Shown piece after piece: positions 11,539 through 22,410 of a stretch of 64,000 nucleotides of DNA (positions are counted from its first letter, which is position 1; each line of letters starts with the position of its first letter). The notes below the pieces were generated by a model. That model was given only the letters and a program-made list of their open reading frames with translations, ran no database searches and was not told the DNA's origin. The position numbers were made by a program, and so were the translations under genes. Origin of the DNA: Synchiropus splendidus (Eukaryota > Chordata > Actinopteri > Syngnathiformes > Callionymidae); the NCBI RefSeq assembly GCF_027744825.2, contig NC_071336.1, forward strand, positions 20,642,501-20,706,500, in the 5' to 3' direction.

Positions 11539-12795
11539 GTTGTTCAATGGCCTACACTCACGGATCAAGCTTCTTAGCACATGACTGAGTGTTTTGCAGG
11601 AATCATGTCGTCTTCTACTTTACCACCACATCAATCCTTTAATAAGCAGACCAGTGATAATTTGAACCAAATTTAATCCATGAACCAGATTTTTTTCTTC
11701 ATAAAAAAAGCACGCTCCATTTAGTAATGGAAGCATATTTTCAAGGGAAAACACATTTTCCTTGTCTTACTTTAGGCCTCCACGCTGCAGAGATCTGACT
11801 TTTGATGAAGTCTCATAGATATGAACACACACACAGAAACTCACCAGGGGTCCTCAGCAGCTGCTCTGTCTTCCAAGATTTGGCCGCGGCACCTGTCACT
11901 CTCCCACAACTGAGAAGGAGTCTCCTGTTATTTGTCTGTTCTATTCATCTTATAATTGGATTTCAAAAAACCAGGAAGATAATTTTTCAACCAAGGGCAG
12001 AATTATATCTAAACATGTTGTATATGTCAATATTACACCGCGAGTTGACTCAGTTTTTGCATATTAAATTCTGCCCCTCTGCCAGTCCTGGGCCTATGGG
12101 AGGCCTGACACCCATTGCGGACCCCCAGGGGGACAACTATGGGACACCACAGGGGACACACCGTTGGACAATTTATAGACTCCAACTTGTTTTTTACTGT
12201 ATATGCTCTTCCTCATGGGTGGCAATCTCTCTTGATTTGTCAAGAAACTACTGAGGAGATCGGGTGCTTTTTCGCTAATAGTCTATTTGAGTAGACATTG
12301 TTTTGAAGAACATTAATGAAGCAGTTTGCCAAAGATACAACAAAGCGATAGTGTTAAAAAGCCATCTTTGTCAACGATTTGGCTTCTGCACGGCCATGAA
12401 AAGTGCAAGCACTGGTTGCTTTCCTCAAAGATATCTGAACAGCTGCCCCCATTTTTGCCCCAGAAACTTTTAACTGCTGTTGAAGATCAATGGCAATGCT
12501 GATGATATAAATTCTCAGCTGCTAGTTTGTATTGATCTGGCCATAATGCTCCTGGCTCTGAGGGTGGCAGATGGAGCCAGCAAAGGATTTCATTGAAGGA
12601 GAAAACAAAAAAAATATATATAAAGATTAATGTTGAAGGTCTTCTCACCACAGTTTTGATAAAGAATTCTTCAACCCAAATATACACGACTGGAGGACAA
12701 ACATGTCTGAAGGAATAAATAGTATACTTCTGCTGTGTTTTCTGGACTAGTTTTCATTCATGCAATGTTTCTTTTCATTTTTTTTCTTTGAACAG
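11539..12795. other. Non-genic stretch with a chance-like 150-codon frame
   Basis: The open frame at 11802-12254 covers a GC-rich patch (12070-12180) and AT-rich flanks and has no recognisable domain. The end of the interval, 12774-12795, is a very good pyrimidine tract ending in GAACAG, serving the exon candidate that follows. Confidence 0.35.
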
Positions 12796-12891
12796 TTCCA
12801 GCGTGAGCAGCAGTGTGATAGTGTTGCAAGAATAATGTACATTCAACAAGTTAGTCAGGTTTATTGTGCTGGAGTTTCTCATTTCAAGTGA
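12796..12891 (+). CDS. Candidate terminal exon, 31 codons, unknown product
   Basis: A long T/C-rich tract (TTTTCATTTTTTTTCTTTG) ends in AACAG directly before this block. In phase 0 the block reads 31 codons to TGA, beginning FQREQQCDSVARIMYIQQ. The translated text looks protein-like (polar, glutamine-rich, one cysteine pair), but 31 open codons occur often by chance. No polyadenylation signal was located close by and no partner exon is assigned. No family is recognised. Confidence 0.15.
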   Translation, partial: FQREQQCDSVARIMYIQQVSQVYCAGVSHFK

Positions 12892-14916
12892 TGCTCGGCG
12901 TATTTATTGCTTGAATCACACACAGCCAGAATGCAGCCTGCCATAACTAGAATTCTAGACACCTTTTCTAATACTTAAATTGGTGGTAACCAAGATGGCT
13001 ACTTTTTGTTGCATTACTGTAACACACATTGGTGGCATTGGTCAAATGAAATATTTAAATGCAGTTATGATCTAAAAAATTCAAACTACACAATATTGGA
13101 ATTGCAACATTATTATAAAAGCCAAACAAGTAAATATTTACGCTCAGGTCGGCAGCCGTTGAAGAAGTCTGTCTGCAGTGTACGTTGTACTGATGTATGA
13201 CGTGTCATAGGTCGAGTGCTAAAATTGACTGATATTCATCTTTGAACTGACTCACTGTTTAGTGGTGTCATGCTGAGACACAGCAGAACCAGTTTTAGCA
13301 AAATATTTGTGGTCACTTGAAACATTTCACTGGCTGACTCGCTTGAACTCAATAAAATATTGTGCTCCATATTGTTAGGTAAATGAGTTTGCCATATTGT
13401 TCGATGGTAAAATCCTATCAGTCATTGGACAACTTAACTGGTGGCAAATATCCAACTAGCTACTGGCAAAAGGAAGTAGCTGTTGTGCACCGCCTGCACC
13501 TGGATATGCTAAGCAGGTGAGAATGTCACTCTTGCACGCTCGCCTGACAGAAGTTGAACACTGAACGATGAGGTAACCGCACAGTCACCACCTCCAGCTT
13601 CTACATTTAAAACAGGTCCCAGTTACCTTGAATTTGATATTCCTCCAATTGACGTAAGCGGTTGAGTTTCTCCTAATTGAGTCTGAATAATACCAAGGTA
13701 AGTTACAAGCAGTTTTATCCCGGTGTCATGGTCACCGTCGCACAGTTTCTGGTATCATCTCGATGGTGGTTTTGAACATATCATTTGTCTCGGCTGCAAA
13801 GGGCCCCCCGCTCAGTTGTCATGCTCATTGCTCAAAGTGTGCACAGGGTTTCAGGAGGGCCCGTGCTGACACATTCATAAATATGACACCTTTTTTTTTG
13901 TCCTTCTGGCGTCTTTTTGGTTGGGGATGGCCTTTGAATTGGAAACAGGTAAGCTAATAGGGCTGTGTCTGATGCATGGGAACCACAGGCTTTGGTAGGA
14001 GTCAGGGTGGCCCCGGGCGACACATGACAGGCAGATAATGACTGTATAGCTGTCAAGTCAAGGATACCTGTCTGCCGGTAAATACAGATTTGCCTTTTTG
14101 ACATCATTTTTCCACCTCCTGCAAGATCAACTGAATGCAGCTTTCACAGTACTTTAGACCTGGTATCAGGCAGATCTGTACGCATGAGCGGACATATGCA
14201 TATTCACAAATATACCCCATATCAAATCCACTGTAACGAAGGTCAATTCAATTGTGTTCTTTTGCAACACAGATTTCACACCGTGCGATATTCCCGTGTA
14301 ATTCTATGTTTTGGAATGCATGCAGCGAGTTAATGTGATTCCATTGTAGTCAGACATTAAAGATAGGAACTATGTGTGTGTGAAGCAGCCGTCGTATGAT
14401 TGTGTGTGTCCATGCATGAGCTTGTGTGAGTGGCAGGCCGGCCGAGGCCTGTGTTTTGCGCATTGCCCCGGGGAATGCAGGTGAAAGCAATCTTGTTCTG
14501 CGAAATCTGACGAGATGTGCCTTTTTGCACCCGGAGAGACGGTGAGCTGGGTTTTTAGATCACTGAGGCCTTGGAAAAGAAGTCATCACCAAGAATTACA
14601 AAAACAATATCGACTTTATCTAAGCTATTTTATTAAACTTGTTTTAAATATCCGTCATGTATATATAGAATAAAAATAGGGGAAACTTGTTTAATCGAGT
14701 CTTTTTCCTTCATTGGGCGGAGGAATATATCCCCACGTGGATGGCATTTTTGAGCCCATATTTTAGACTTCACTAAAATGTTTCCAAAATGTTCCACCAT
14801 TTTTCTATTCACTGTGAATTTCCAGATCAAATTAAGATTGATGGAAAACAGTTTGACAAACAGCTAAACTTGAACAAGTCAATCTTCATGGGTCACCAGC
14901 GATGCACCAGCAGTGA

Positions 14917-14918
<2 letters not shown>
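12892..14918. other. Non-genic stretch with splice-like signals on both strands
   Basis: Around 13615-13700 donor- and acceptor-like strings occur on both strands: plus-strand ACCAAG with GTAAGTTAC, minus-strand TATTATTCAG and CAAG with GTAACTG. The block between them contains CAATTG, CTAATTGAG and ACGTAAGC. A conserved non-coding element explains this as well as an exon would. The remainder is unremarkable. Confidence 0.35.

Positions 14919-15000
<82 letters not shown>
14919..15000. repeat. (AT)41 microsatellite
   Basis: Eighty-two bp of uninterrupted AT dinucleotides, self-complementary and able to extrude a cruciform. It is among the longest arrays in the window. Confidence 0.97.
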
Positions 15001-15002
<2 letters not shown>

Positions 15003-15281
15003 ATCAATTAATCGCAGTTTAATGGTATAAGAATATTTGCCACAAAAAGCCACATTTTTCAATTTGAATGAATTTGGTATATTACTGAAACAAATGATGG
15101 ACCCTTACATACATTTAAACAACAAAATATTTTAATACGTTTATTTTGCATCAGTTTGACAATAGCACAATAAATGACGATGGTGGCTATATTCAAGCTA
15201 TATTCAACTAATGTCTTGAAAATATTTCTATAAGAATTTCAGTTTTACATTCAGAGTAGTGGAAACCCAGCGAAAAAAAAA

Positions 15282-15334
15282 AATCCCTGAACAAAAGCAA
15301 ACAGATTGCTTTTGTTTGCTTTTGTTCAGGGATT
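15282..15334. repeat. Perfect 21-bp inverted repeat (hairpin)
   Basis: The left arm (15282-15302) and right arm (15314-15334) are exact reverse complements over all 21 positions. An 11-nt loop, AGATTGCTTTT, separates them. An A-run of about ten bases precedes the left arm. A perfect stem in otherwise neutral-looking DNA implies recent origin, for example a templated snap-back repair event, or selection. The stem is short for a standard microRNA precursor. Confidence 0.9.
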
Positions 15335-15435
15335 ACTCCATGTTTGTTGTTGTTGTTATCATCCTAGCTGTGACGTGTCTTGTGCATCACTGCGGACCAG
15401 GAACTCGTGTACTGACAAAGGTTCTGTGTTGTCTG

Positions 15436-15437
<2 letters not shown>

Positions 15438-15478
<41 letters not shown>
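15438..15478. repeat. (TA)n microsatellite
   Basis: Forty-one bp of alternating TA. It abuts the hAT-like end that follows, so the array may have grown at the edge of that insertion. Confidence 0.95.
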
Positions 15479-15480
<2 letters not shown>

Positions 15481-15520
15481 GCCCTCGGGCTTTGAGTTCG
15501 ACACACGTGACCTAAACCTA
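15479..15520 (-). mobile_element. hAT-like non-autonomous element terminus
   Basis: The string GGCCCTCGGGCTTTGAGTTC followed by GACAC is close to the reverse complement of a terminus common in vertebrate hAT-like elements, which reads GTGTCAAACTCAAGGCCCGGGGGCC. Related ends occur at 28995-29075 and 31953-32013. Only one end is visible, so the copy is partial or replaced by the neighbouring TA array. Confidence 0.4.
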
Positions 15521-18500
15521 TCCTCTCTGGCAGCAAAACAACTGAAAAGCTCGGTGCATGAATGAAATGATGTAACATGGTCCAAAAATACCAAATTCTC
15601 TCACTGTTCACTGACATTTCTCACATGGACTGCTTAGTCAAACCATTTTAATTGAGAGGTGCTGCGTGAGCTCTGGGTTGGAGTGGGCAACAGGCCTAAT
15701 CTCATAATGTACCAACTGCATTAATTTTGTGTATGGATCAAGCTCCGGCTTGAACCAGACACAAAAGTCATGACTACGTGCCACCGGCGGCTCTCCACCA
15801 CCATGTGAAATGAACTCTGCAAGGATTTGGAATTAATGCTGATCAGTTTAGGGCTTAGTACTGTAAACAGAGATTATAGTAAATTGTTATAACAGTAATC
15901 AGATTTAGGATATTATTTCTGAATGTGCGGTCTGCGGGTGTTTGAAATCCAACTCTAATCCTCAGCAATGCCACATGTTGGATTTTCAGTGGGAAGTGTT
16001 CTGCAATGTACTGCTGCTGAAAAACAGAACACGGGTCAATTTTGTGAGCTAAATGTCCTCAGACAGGTCAGATTTAAGCCATGACATTCATGTAGACGTT
16101 TCGCAACACTGTCTCCTTTATACGATTTGGAGTGGCATTTAGTGTTGGATAAATCAATCCTTTCTGCAGGAGCGCTGTCCATAAACGGCATGAATCTTAC
16201 TTTTCTGTACTTCATATTCACAAACTTTTAATGGAGTTAGAGGTTTTTGAGGAGACACAATGGCTTCAGTTTTCTACTTGGGTCTCCTGACTAGCCAGTC
16301 AAATGATATCTGCCTCCCTGGTTGGCCCGCCAGCAAAACATGTGTGTTTGTGACAGTGGCTGGAGACCGCTGGGGGACCTTTTCCTTCACACTGCTGAGA
16401 TAAAGTAGCAGGCCTAAGCCTCGCCTGGTGAAATGACAAGTCGCACCCCCAACAGCACCTTTCCTTTCCTGTACAATTGCCATAATATTGTGTTTCTATG
16501 CCGGGTCTGTAACCTTTGATTAAATTAGTCCGGTATTGCCTGGGTCCTTTTCTAAACTGTAGGCACTGGAGAGCTACTTAACGGACCCTGTCCCTCGGAG
16601 GGGAGAAACTGCTTAAGCTTACAAGTGTACGACTACAGAAATATCAACCCCCTCTCACTCAAATCTCTTTCCTTCCCTCCATTTCTCTCTCCCCTTTGCC
16701 TCCTTTTTTACACCGTGTTTGCCCTTATTCCCTTACTCCCTGGGAGTGTATAAATCTTTGTATATGTGTGTGTCCTCACGTTGATCCATCATGCGCTGTC
16801 ACTCTCCAGGTGAAATATATATTAGAAGGCGTCAAAAGGGGAGAAGCGAAATGACATTTTGTTGTTATTTTTCAAATTCTGTGAACTATTGGTCTTAGCC
16901 TCTGGATGGAAGAATAAATGGATGGATCAGAGTCGAATTTTGTTGTGGAAAGTGGGATTAATGTATGGGAACGGGAGGAGGGAGGTGACATTGGTCAAAC
17001 GTCAATCAGCCATACAGTTGAATGAAAAGTCAGTCAAGGTACTTTACAGCATTCGCTGGTGTCCCTCATGGATAAAGAATGCTGGTGGAAATGGCTCAAA
17101 AATCTCCTGATCCCAGAGCAGCAAAATTGAGATGCAAACAATTGTCTCTTTGAGCAGAGCGACGTCACAACAACTTGATCTTCTCAATCTTGATCAGCAA
17201 TATGTTGAGCAAGCTTTAAAGTAAGTGAATTCTTCCTCCATTTTACCACAGAAAGGATGACAGACCTGCCTTGTCACAAGCTATACTGACAGAACCAACT
17301 TAAAACCAAAACCCATCTTAGGGCCCGTGCTCTTGAAAACAGTGTAGGTGATACGTCCATGTTCAGTCTCAGAGTGACCTTTCACCACCATTTCTTCTTC
17401 ATATATGTTCATTCATGTATCAAGTTCAAAACTGATCAGTTCTGTCAAGACTCCATTTTTGGCAGAGCCAGGATTTATTTAAAGAACACCTTCAAGTTAT
17501 ATAAATCATCCCTGAAAGTGTATCTTTGCCTAGATGCTCAAACTTGTCGTGGTACACTCAAAGAAGAACACAGAGTGAGACATAAAACTAAAATAAGACA
17601 AGTGAAACAAAGGATTTCCACTCATTGGTTTTGCCTTGGAGTGACACAAAACTCTGCTAAAATGTGGTGGTAATGGCCAAAGGATAACACATGATCAGAT
17701 TAAGTTATTTATCGAGGCATGATTTGAATCACAAGCTGATCAAACTAACCAACTAGGTGGTAAATGAGGAACTGTTGCTTCAATTGTTGAAGAAGATAGG
17801 ATGGTCAGGTTGGTCATTTTTAGCCTGGAGTGTTGCAAGCATGACATATAATGAAAGCGCAAAACAAACAAACAAACAATGAAAGGGTGTTTGGTACCAA
17901 CAGTTGAAAGAAAAACGAAATATCAAATACAATATAGTACAATTTTTAACTCAAAATTGTACAGTAAAATGGAGCGTCATGTTTGTCACCCAATTAATGC
18001 ATATATGATTTTTAGTTTGTGTTTATTGAAAGGGGTTCAACAGGAACAGTAAAAAGACTGCACAATGCCCAAGTCTGCCTTGCAGGGACTTTTTGTCACT
18101 TTTGGCTCCACTCCAGCTTACTAATCTGATGCATGGCCATGTGTGTGTTGGTGTGTATAGTGTGGACTGGTAAAGTGAGATGGAAAACCACCTACAGATC
18201 CCTAATGGGAAGTCAATGCAGCTGGGTCCACACAGACAGATGCGCACAAACGCACGCTGCTCCCACTCTATCAGTGGGCTTTTGGTTGTGTACATGTGGT
18301 ACAGCAACATGGCAAGGTGGAGCTGGCTCTTCCTCCGAGGTGACATCGTCACACATTGAGAGATACACAACAATTTCTGTGACGTGTGTGTCTCTGTCCA
18401 TGAGCATCTGCGTCTGCTTCCATGCCCACACTTTTTATTCCACACGTCAACACACAAAAGCCACATGGGAGGCCATTCACAGCCGCAGCAGCTGTGAAAT

Positions 18501-18624
18501 ATGTTATTCAAATGGTGTGTGACTGTTTGTGTGCGTGCTGGTGTATTATGCCGTTAATACGAGTGTTATCAACGCTGTTTATGGGAAGAAATGGCACCGT
18601 TGGCTCTCTGTGGGGAGCGCTTAC
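15521..18624. other. Non-genic stretch
   Basis: Nothing supported. A short string at 17309-17332 translates as PILGPVLL, recalling the LINE reverse-transcriptase motif, but it has no supporting flanks. A (CAAA)n-like run lies near 17864-17879. The large overlapping open frames at 18023-18522 on both strands are mutually exclusive shadows in GT/CA-rich sequence. Confidence 0.4.
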
Positions 18625-18692
18625 CTTTCTGCGTCTGCTCTTGAGTGGGAATAAGTGACTAAGCTTCTGCACACGGCTGAGAACCTTCTTCA
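18625..18692 (-). CDS. Candidate minus-strand internal exon, 68 nt, unknown product
   Basis: On the minus strand a clear pyrimidine tract (TTGCCTTTTCTCACTGTGACAG) precedes the block, which ends AGAAAG before GTAAGCGC. Both splice signals are strong and the spacing is normal for a small exon. The only fully open frame reads KKVLSRVQKLSHLF, then PLKSRRRK, a lysine/arginine-rich amphipathic peptide. The exon would enter after the first base of a codon and leave in phase 0. There is no recognised family, and no second exon of the same gene is assigned. Of the exon candidates here this has the best combination of acceptor, donor and codon content. Confidence 0.35.
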
Positions 18693-20091
18693 CTGTCACA
18701 GTGAGAAAAGGCAAGACAAATGATTGTTGACTTTAAGATGGTGATTATGATTATCATTTAATCATGTTTGTGTCACATTATGGCTCAAAGTCCATTTGAC
18801 ACAAAATCCAAGGCTTAAGGAAAATGTCATTTGGGTTTGACTTTGGAATCTTGTTCGCTAAGATGTTTTAATAGTTTCTGAATCAGAATCTGAAGAGGTG
18901 GCCTTTATCCCAAGCTACTACAGCAGTTGCTGGACATGACGTAACCAGCATGAATAATAACAAAAACAAAGCCAACCACAAATACAAGAAAATAAACAAA
19001 ACAAACAAACAAAAACAGTGAGATTCTCAGCTGCATTTGCGAGAGATTCTGGCTTTTTTGCCGAAAACCTGTTGTCACAAGTGACTGCTGGGTCCGGGAT
19101 TTCTTAGTTGTAATAATAATAATAATAAGTCCATCTCAAACAAAAAGTTCCTTGCATGCCACTCCCACCAGGCCGTAGTGGGCCGGGTTCTGGCAAAGCA
19201 TGGTGTGAAACAAACTTGGGCCAGCAATGTGACCCCTTTCCATCTTACAGAGATGAGATAAAACATTAAATGTATTACCGTACACTACTAGTTTGCTATA
19301 CACTTCCAGGAACCAGAAATCTGAAGGCGACCATAGAAGCCTTTCCCCCCCCGATGAATTCAGAGTGCACCGAACAAACCAACTCTGTTCTTACACATTG
19401 AATAGTGGTGAGAACTTGGGAATAGTTGGATTTTCTTTAACACAATAACATGAAGGAGCCCCAAAGTAAGTGTAAACATTTTTCATCATGGTGGGTGAAA
19501 AGAAGAGGTCAGACAAACTTGTTAAATGTTGTCATCACGTGTCTCAGTCAAGCACACTGTGCATTTCAGTCTTTAGTTGTCTCTAGCTTGGTGTGAGTGT
19601 GTGTGAGTGTGAATCTGTGTGTGTGTCTGTCGGCACGGGCCAGGGCTCTGTAGCTGCCCCAGGGCCACCATTGTTCCCGGTCTTCGCAGCCCAGTGGTCA
19701 CAGATGTTCCTTGTTTGATACTGTGCTCCTCACACATACTCCCCACTTCCCAATATGAGTGGGTGGCCAAGCAGGGTGCCCTGTTGCATGCCACGGTCAC
19801 ACGACATTGGCTGCCAGGTCCCTGCACGTGACACAGAGCGCAGGAAGCCTCCGCGTCAACAGTTTTAATCCTACCACCGTGCATAATGAAACAGAAGTAG
19901 CCCCAAGTGGGGATGGAAGCTTTGCATGAGGAGGTGTTCATAAAAGGATCACGGGAGAACAGAGTGTGAGAGGATAGAAGAAACATAGAAGCACACTGAG
20001 ACGTTCAAAGCATCTGAAGAAGATCAACAAAAAAAAACAAAAAAAAAAAAAACTTGACAACTGACAGGGCTTCCCTACTGCACGCCCATGT
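18693..20091. other. Non-genic stretch
   Basis: No supported gene. It holds a (TAA)n run at about 19111-19129, degenerate GT-rich sequence near 19590-19630 and A-rich sequence at 20027-20052. Confidence 0.45.

Positions 20092-20117
<26 letters not shown>
20092..20117. repeat. (TG)n microsatellite
   Basis: Twenty-six bp of TG, continuing into GCGCGCATGTGTGTG, an alternating purine-pyrimidine stretch with Z-DNA-forming potential. Confidence 0.9.
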
Positions 20118-20125
<8 letters not shown>

Positions 20126-21706
20126 TGTGTGAAGGAGGGCTTGATCTGCTGGTTCAGCGCAACAAACATGCCTATCAAATTAATGGCAGAGGCAGAGGTT
20201 GAACATGAAGATACCTTGGCATCACAGCTGAAGAAAAGCTGCGCTTGTAGCGATACAATATGTTATGCTAGCTTTCTGAGTGCAAATGTGTGTGACACAT
20301 GCACACAGAGGGGTTTACACTTCCTCATTCTGATCCTCTCACAGAGACACTATGGAGATAAAATTGGTTTCATTTTTCCAACCATCAAAAGAGATCCACC
20401 ACGAGCCGATTAGACATGAAATAAAGGGAGCACATATTTCCATTTATTTCAGGAATTCTTCTACATTTCAAATCCCACTCTGCATAAACATGAGGAAACA
20501 GCGGGCAGGTGATCAAGAAAGACTTTTATATATATATTAATCTATTTATTCATTGCTAACTTCACTCAGACAAATAGCCGACCACCACAATTCTGACGGA
20601 CCTGACCTGAAACACTAAGTTCATCTGCAGGTGTGCACTTTCACAGGTATATTGGTCGTTAATGTATATTTTCAAATTATTTTTTTCCACATACTCTATT
20701 TTTTTTTATACTATTTAAATACCTCACTTTATGGACTATAAACTCCATCTTATCCCACACTCTTCTCTCTTTTTATTTCCAATTCATTTCAATTATTTAA
20801 TATCACTTAGAAAAATCAAATAGAGCTCAAGTGCATTGAATTGGGGAAAAACCACTCACCAAATAACCTGCAAATCCACATATGGATCATTCATTCCTCT
20901 CACTCGCAGGTTCAGTTCACAAACGTGTTTGTCTAACATCTTAATACAAAAACGATTCCATTGAAGACAAGTGATGAATATTTCTATCTTTCATGCTTGT
21001 GCTTCAATGGCGCTTTATCTGCGATGCAAATTCTGATATGCTTCAGCTTATCATACTTTAAAGTGAACTATCTTTGACTGCTTGCTCACTCGCTGAACTC
21101 ACGTCTGATTTTCGCTTGAATAACCAAGGGGTTTAACAGCTGCTCACACAGGATGCCAAGTGTTTGGCAATCCCCTCCTCGGTGGGTTCGTCAGACCCTG
21201 TGAATGGTATGGGACGTGCTACACCAGTTGGGTCATACAATAGTGCTTATTAACTTGTCACTTTGAAAACATACCAAAGAGCACGCAGCAATTGCGACTA
21301 TATATGACAGGGCCCTTTGACAGCTGAAGTTTACGCCATTAAAAAAACACCTTACTCGCTGCCTCTTTCTTTCAAAACGGCGTTTGAACTGCTGTTTGGA
21401 TTGTCACCTGTCATTATTTTCAGTCGGCATATGATTCATGACTTAGCCCTGCTTAAAATATGTGTCATCCCCTAAACTGCAAGTTTAGTGATCGACAAAA
21501 GAGTGAGAGCATGAGCGCGTAGAGACAGATGAAAACATAAAAAGAAGTAAAAGCGCCATTTTTCCTGCAGCCCAGTCTTAATCAAAATCCCACACAGGAA
21601 GAACGCTTGTGTAGCTTAATCAAAGTTCAGCCTGCTCCGTTTTAATAATAGAGCACAGCACTGAAATGAAGCTTTACTTATTTAAGGCTGCACTTATTCT
21701 CATGTA
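20118..21706. other. Non-genic stretch
   Basis: Nothing supported. It includes AT-rich sequence at 20520-20830. The segment 21560-21660 has a few TAATC/ATTA words and could be conserved, but no gene is visible. Confidence 0.45.
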
Positions 21707-21817
21707 CCATCCATATATTTTCTGCCACTTGTTCCGGGGTCAGCCTCAACTGAAGAACCTTCCTGGACCAGAGTAATCTTTCCACCTTGCTCTGGGGAAT
21801 TTGCCAAAGTACGTGAC
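21707..21817 (-). mobile_element. LINE 3'-end fragment, minus orientation
   Basis: Reverse-complemented, this reads from GGCAAATTCCCCAGAGCAAG to CCCCGGAACAAGTGGCAGAA and then a GGATGG tail. That matches the order of the well-known fish LINE 3' end: a CCCAGAGGAGCTGG-like stretch, CCCCGGATAAGCGGCAGAA, then ATGGATGG. The same family appears in the other orientation at 62889-63030. It is 5'-truncated, as is usual for LINE copies. Confidence 0.6.
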
Positions 21818-22138
21818 TCAGTGACATGGCTGCAAGTCCGCTATCTAGAAAGCGAAATGTCAAAAATGAGCTCAGCTTTCAGCTTCATGGCAAACCTCCC
21901 AGAGAGAGGGCTTCGTAATACGGCTTTTCTAGTTATATACAGTGAATGAAATAACAAAATCTAAAGTTTATCTGCAGAAACCTCCTGAATATGTTTGCTT
22001 TCCTATGAAAACGAAGCCCAAAAGAAACAGTGTTTTCACGGCCGCAACGTGTGCCATGTCAGTTATCATTTCCTGTCATGGGCCCATGGAAGGTTGCAAG
22101 TTTGCTTCCAGATTGGAGGAAACACTGTCCTTTCTGCG

Positions 22139-22205
22139 CAGAGTTTACATTTCCTCCCGTGCTTGCATACTCTAGTTTCCTCCCACAGTCCAAAAACATT
22201 AGTGG
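22139..22205 (+). repeat. Fragment of an abundant teleost dispersed repeat
   Basis: It contains GAGTTTACATTTCCTCCCGT and then TTTCCTCCCACAGTCCAAAA. These are ordered as in the middle of the common fish repeat, whose full copies read GAGTTTGCATGTTCTCCCCGT and CCTCCCACAGTCCAAAAACATG. A longer, more diverged member lies at 23301-23545. Confidence 0.65.
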
Positions 22206-22302
22206 GGTGTCTTTCATGGTATATAGGGAATATACCGGGAAAGACAAACGTATAAATGGATGCTCCCAAGCTTTCAATCAATAACAATAATAACTCCATT
22301 GT

Positions 22303-22410
22303 CAGTCAGGTGTTGCTTGTTTCAGCCGACACCTGCGTGTGCTTGAATGGATGGAACAAAAACTTGCACCAGCCTGGCCCTTTGAGGACCGGTTTGCCCA
22401 CCCCTGGGTT
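22303..22410 (-). mobile_element. hAT-like non-autonomous element, one half
   Basis: The block ends CTGGCCCTTTGAGGACCGG, then TTTGCCCACCCCTGG. Read in reverse this is the CAGGGGTGGGCAAACCGGTC type of terminus found in vertebrate hAT-like repeats. The internal ATGGAACAAAAACTTGCACC also fits that family. Only the one terminus is clear, and the opposite end near 22303 is not delimited. Confidence 0.5.

Noticed and set aside
13763..13957. Exon ending at GGAAACAG with GTAAGC (13949)
   Set aside because: The donor is good, but the upstream acceptor lacks a pyrimidine tract and the open frame is not convincing.
14789..15617. Open frames with IYIYIYIY translations on both strands (also near 8900, 25700-26030, 39700-39920, 63808)
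   Set aside because: They are produced by (TA)n arrays, which lack stops in two of three frames on each strand. They are not genes.
17079..17224. Apparent 48-codon small ORF ending ALK-stop
   Set aside because: On recounting bases, the frame is interrupted by a TGA at 17108. Only about 37 unremarkable codons remain open.
17309..17332. PILGPVLL, like the LINE reverse-transcriptase motif
   Set aside because: Eight residues only, with no supporting flanking similarity and stops nearby.
18023..18522. Overlapping 162-codon (minus) and 129-codon (plus) frames
   Set aside because: They are mutually overlapping, lie in GT/CA-rich sequence, and have no domain or splice support. Length is within chance expectation.
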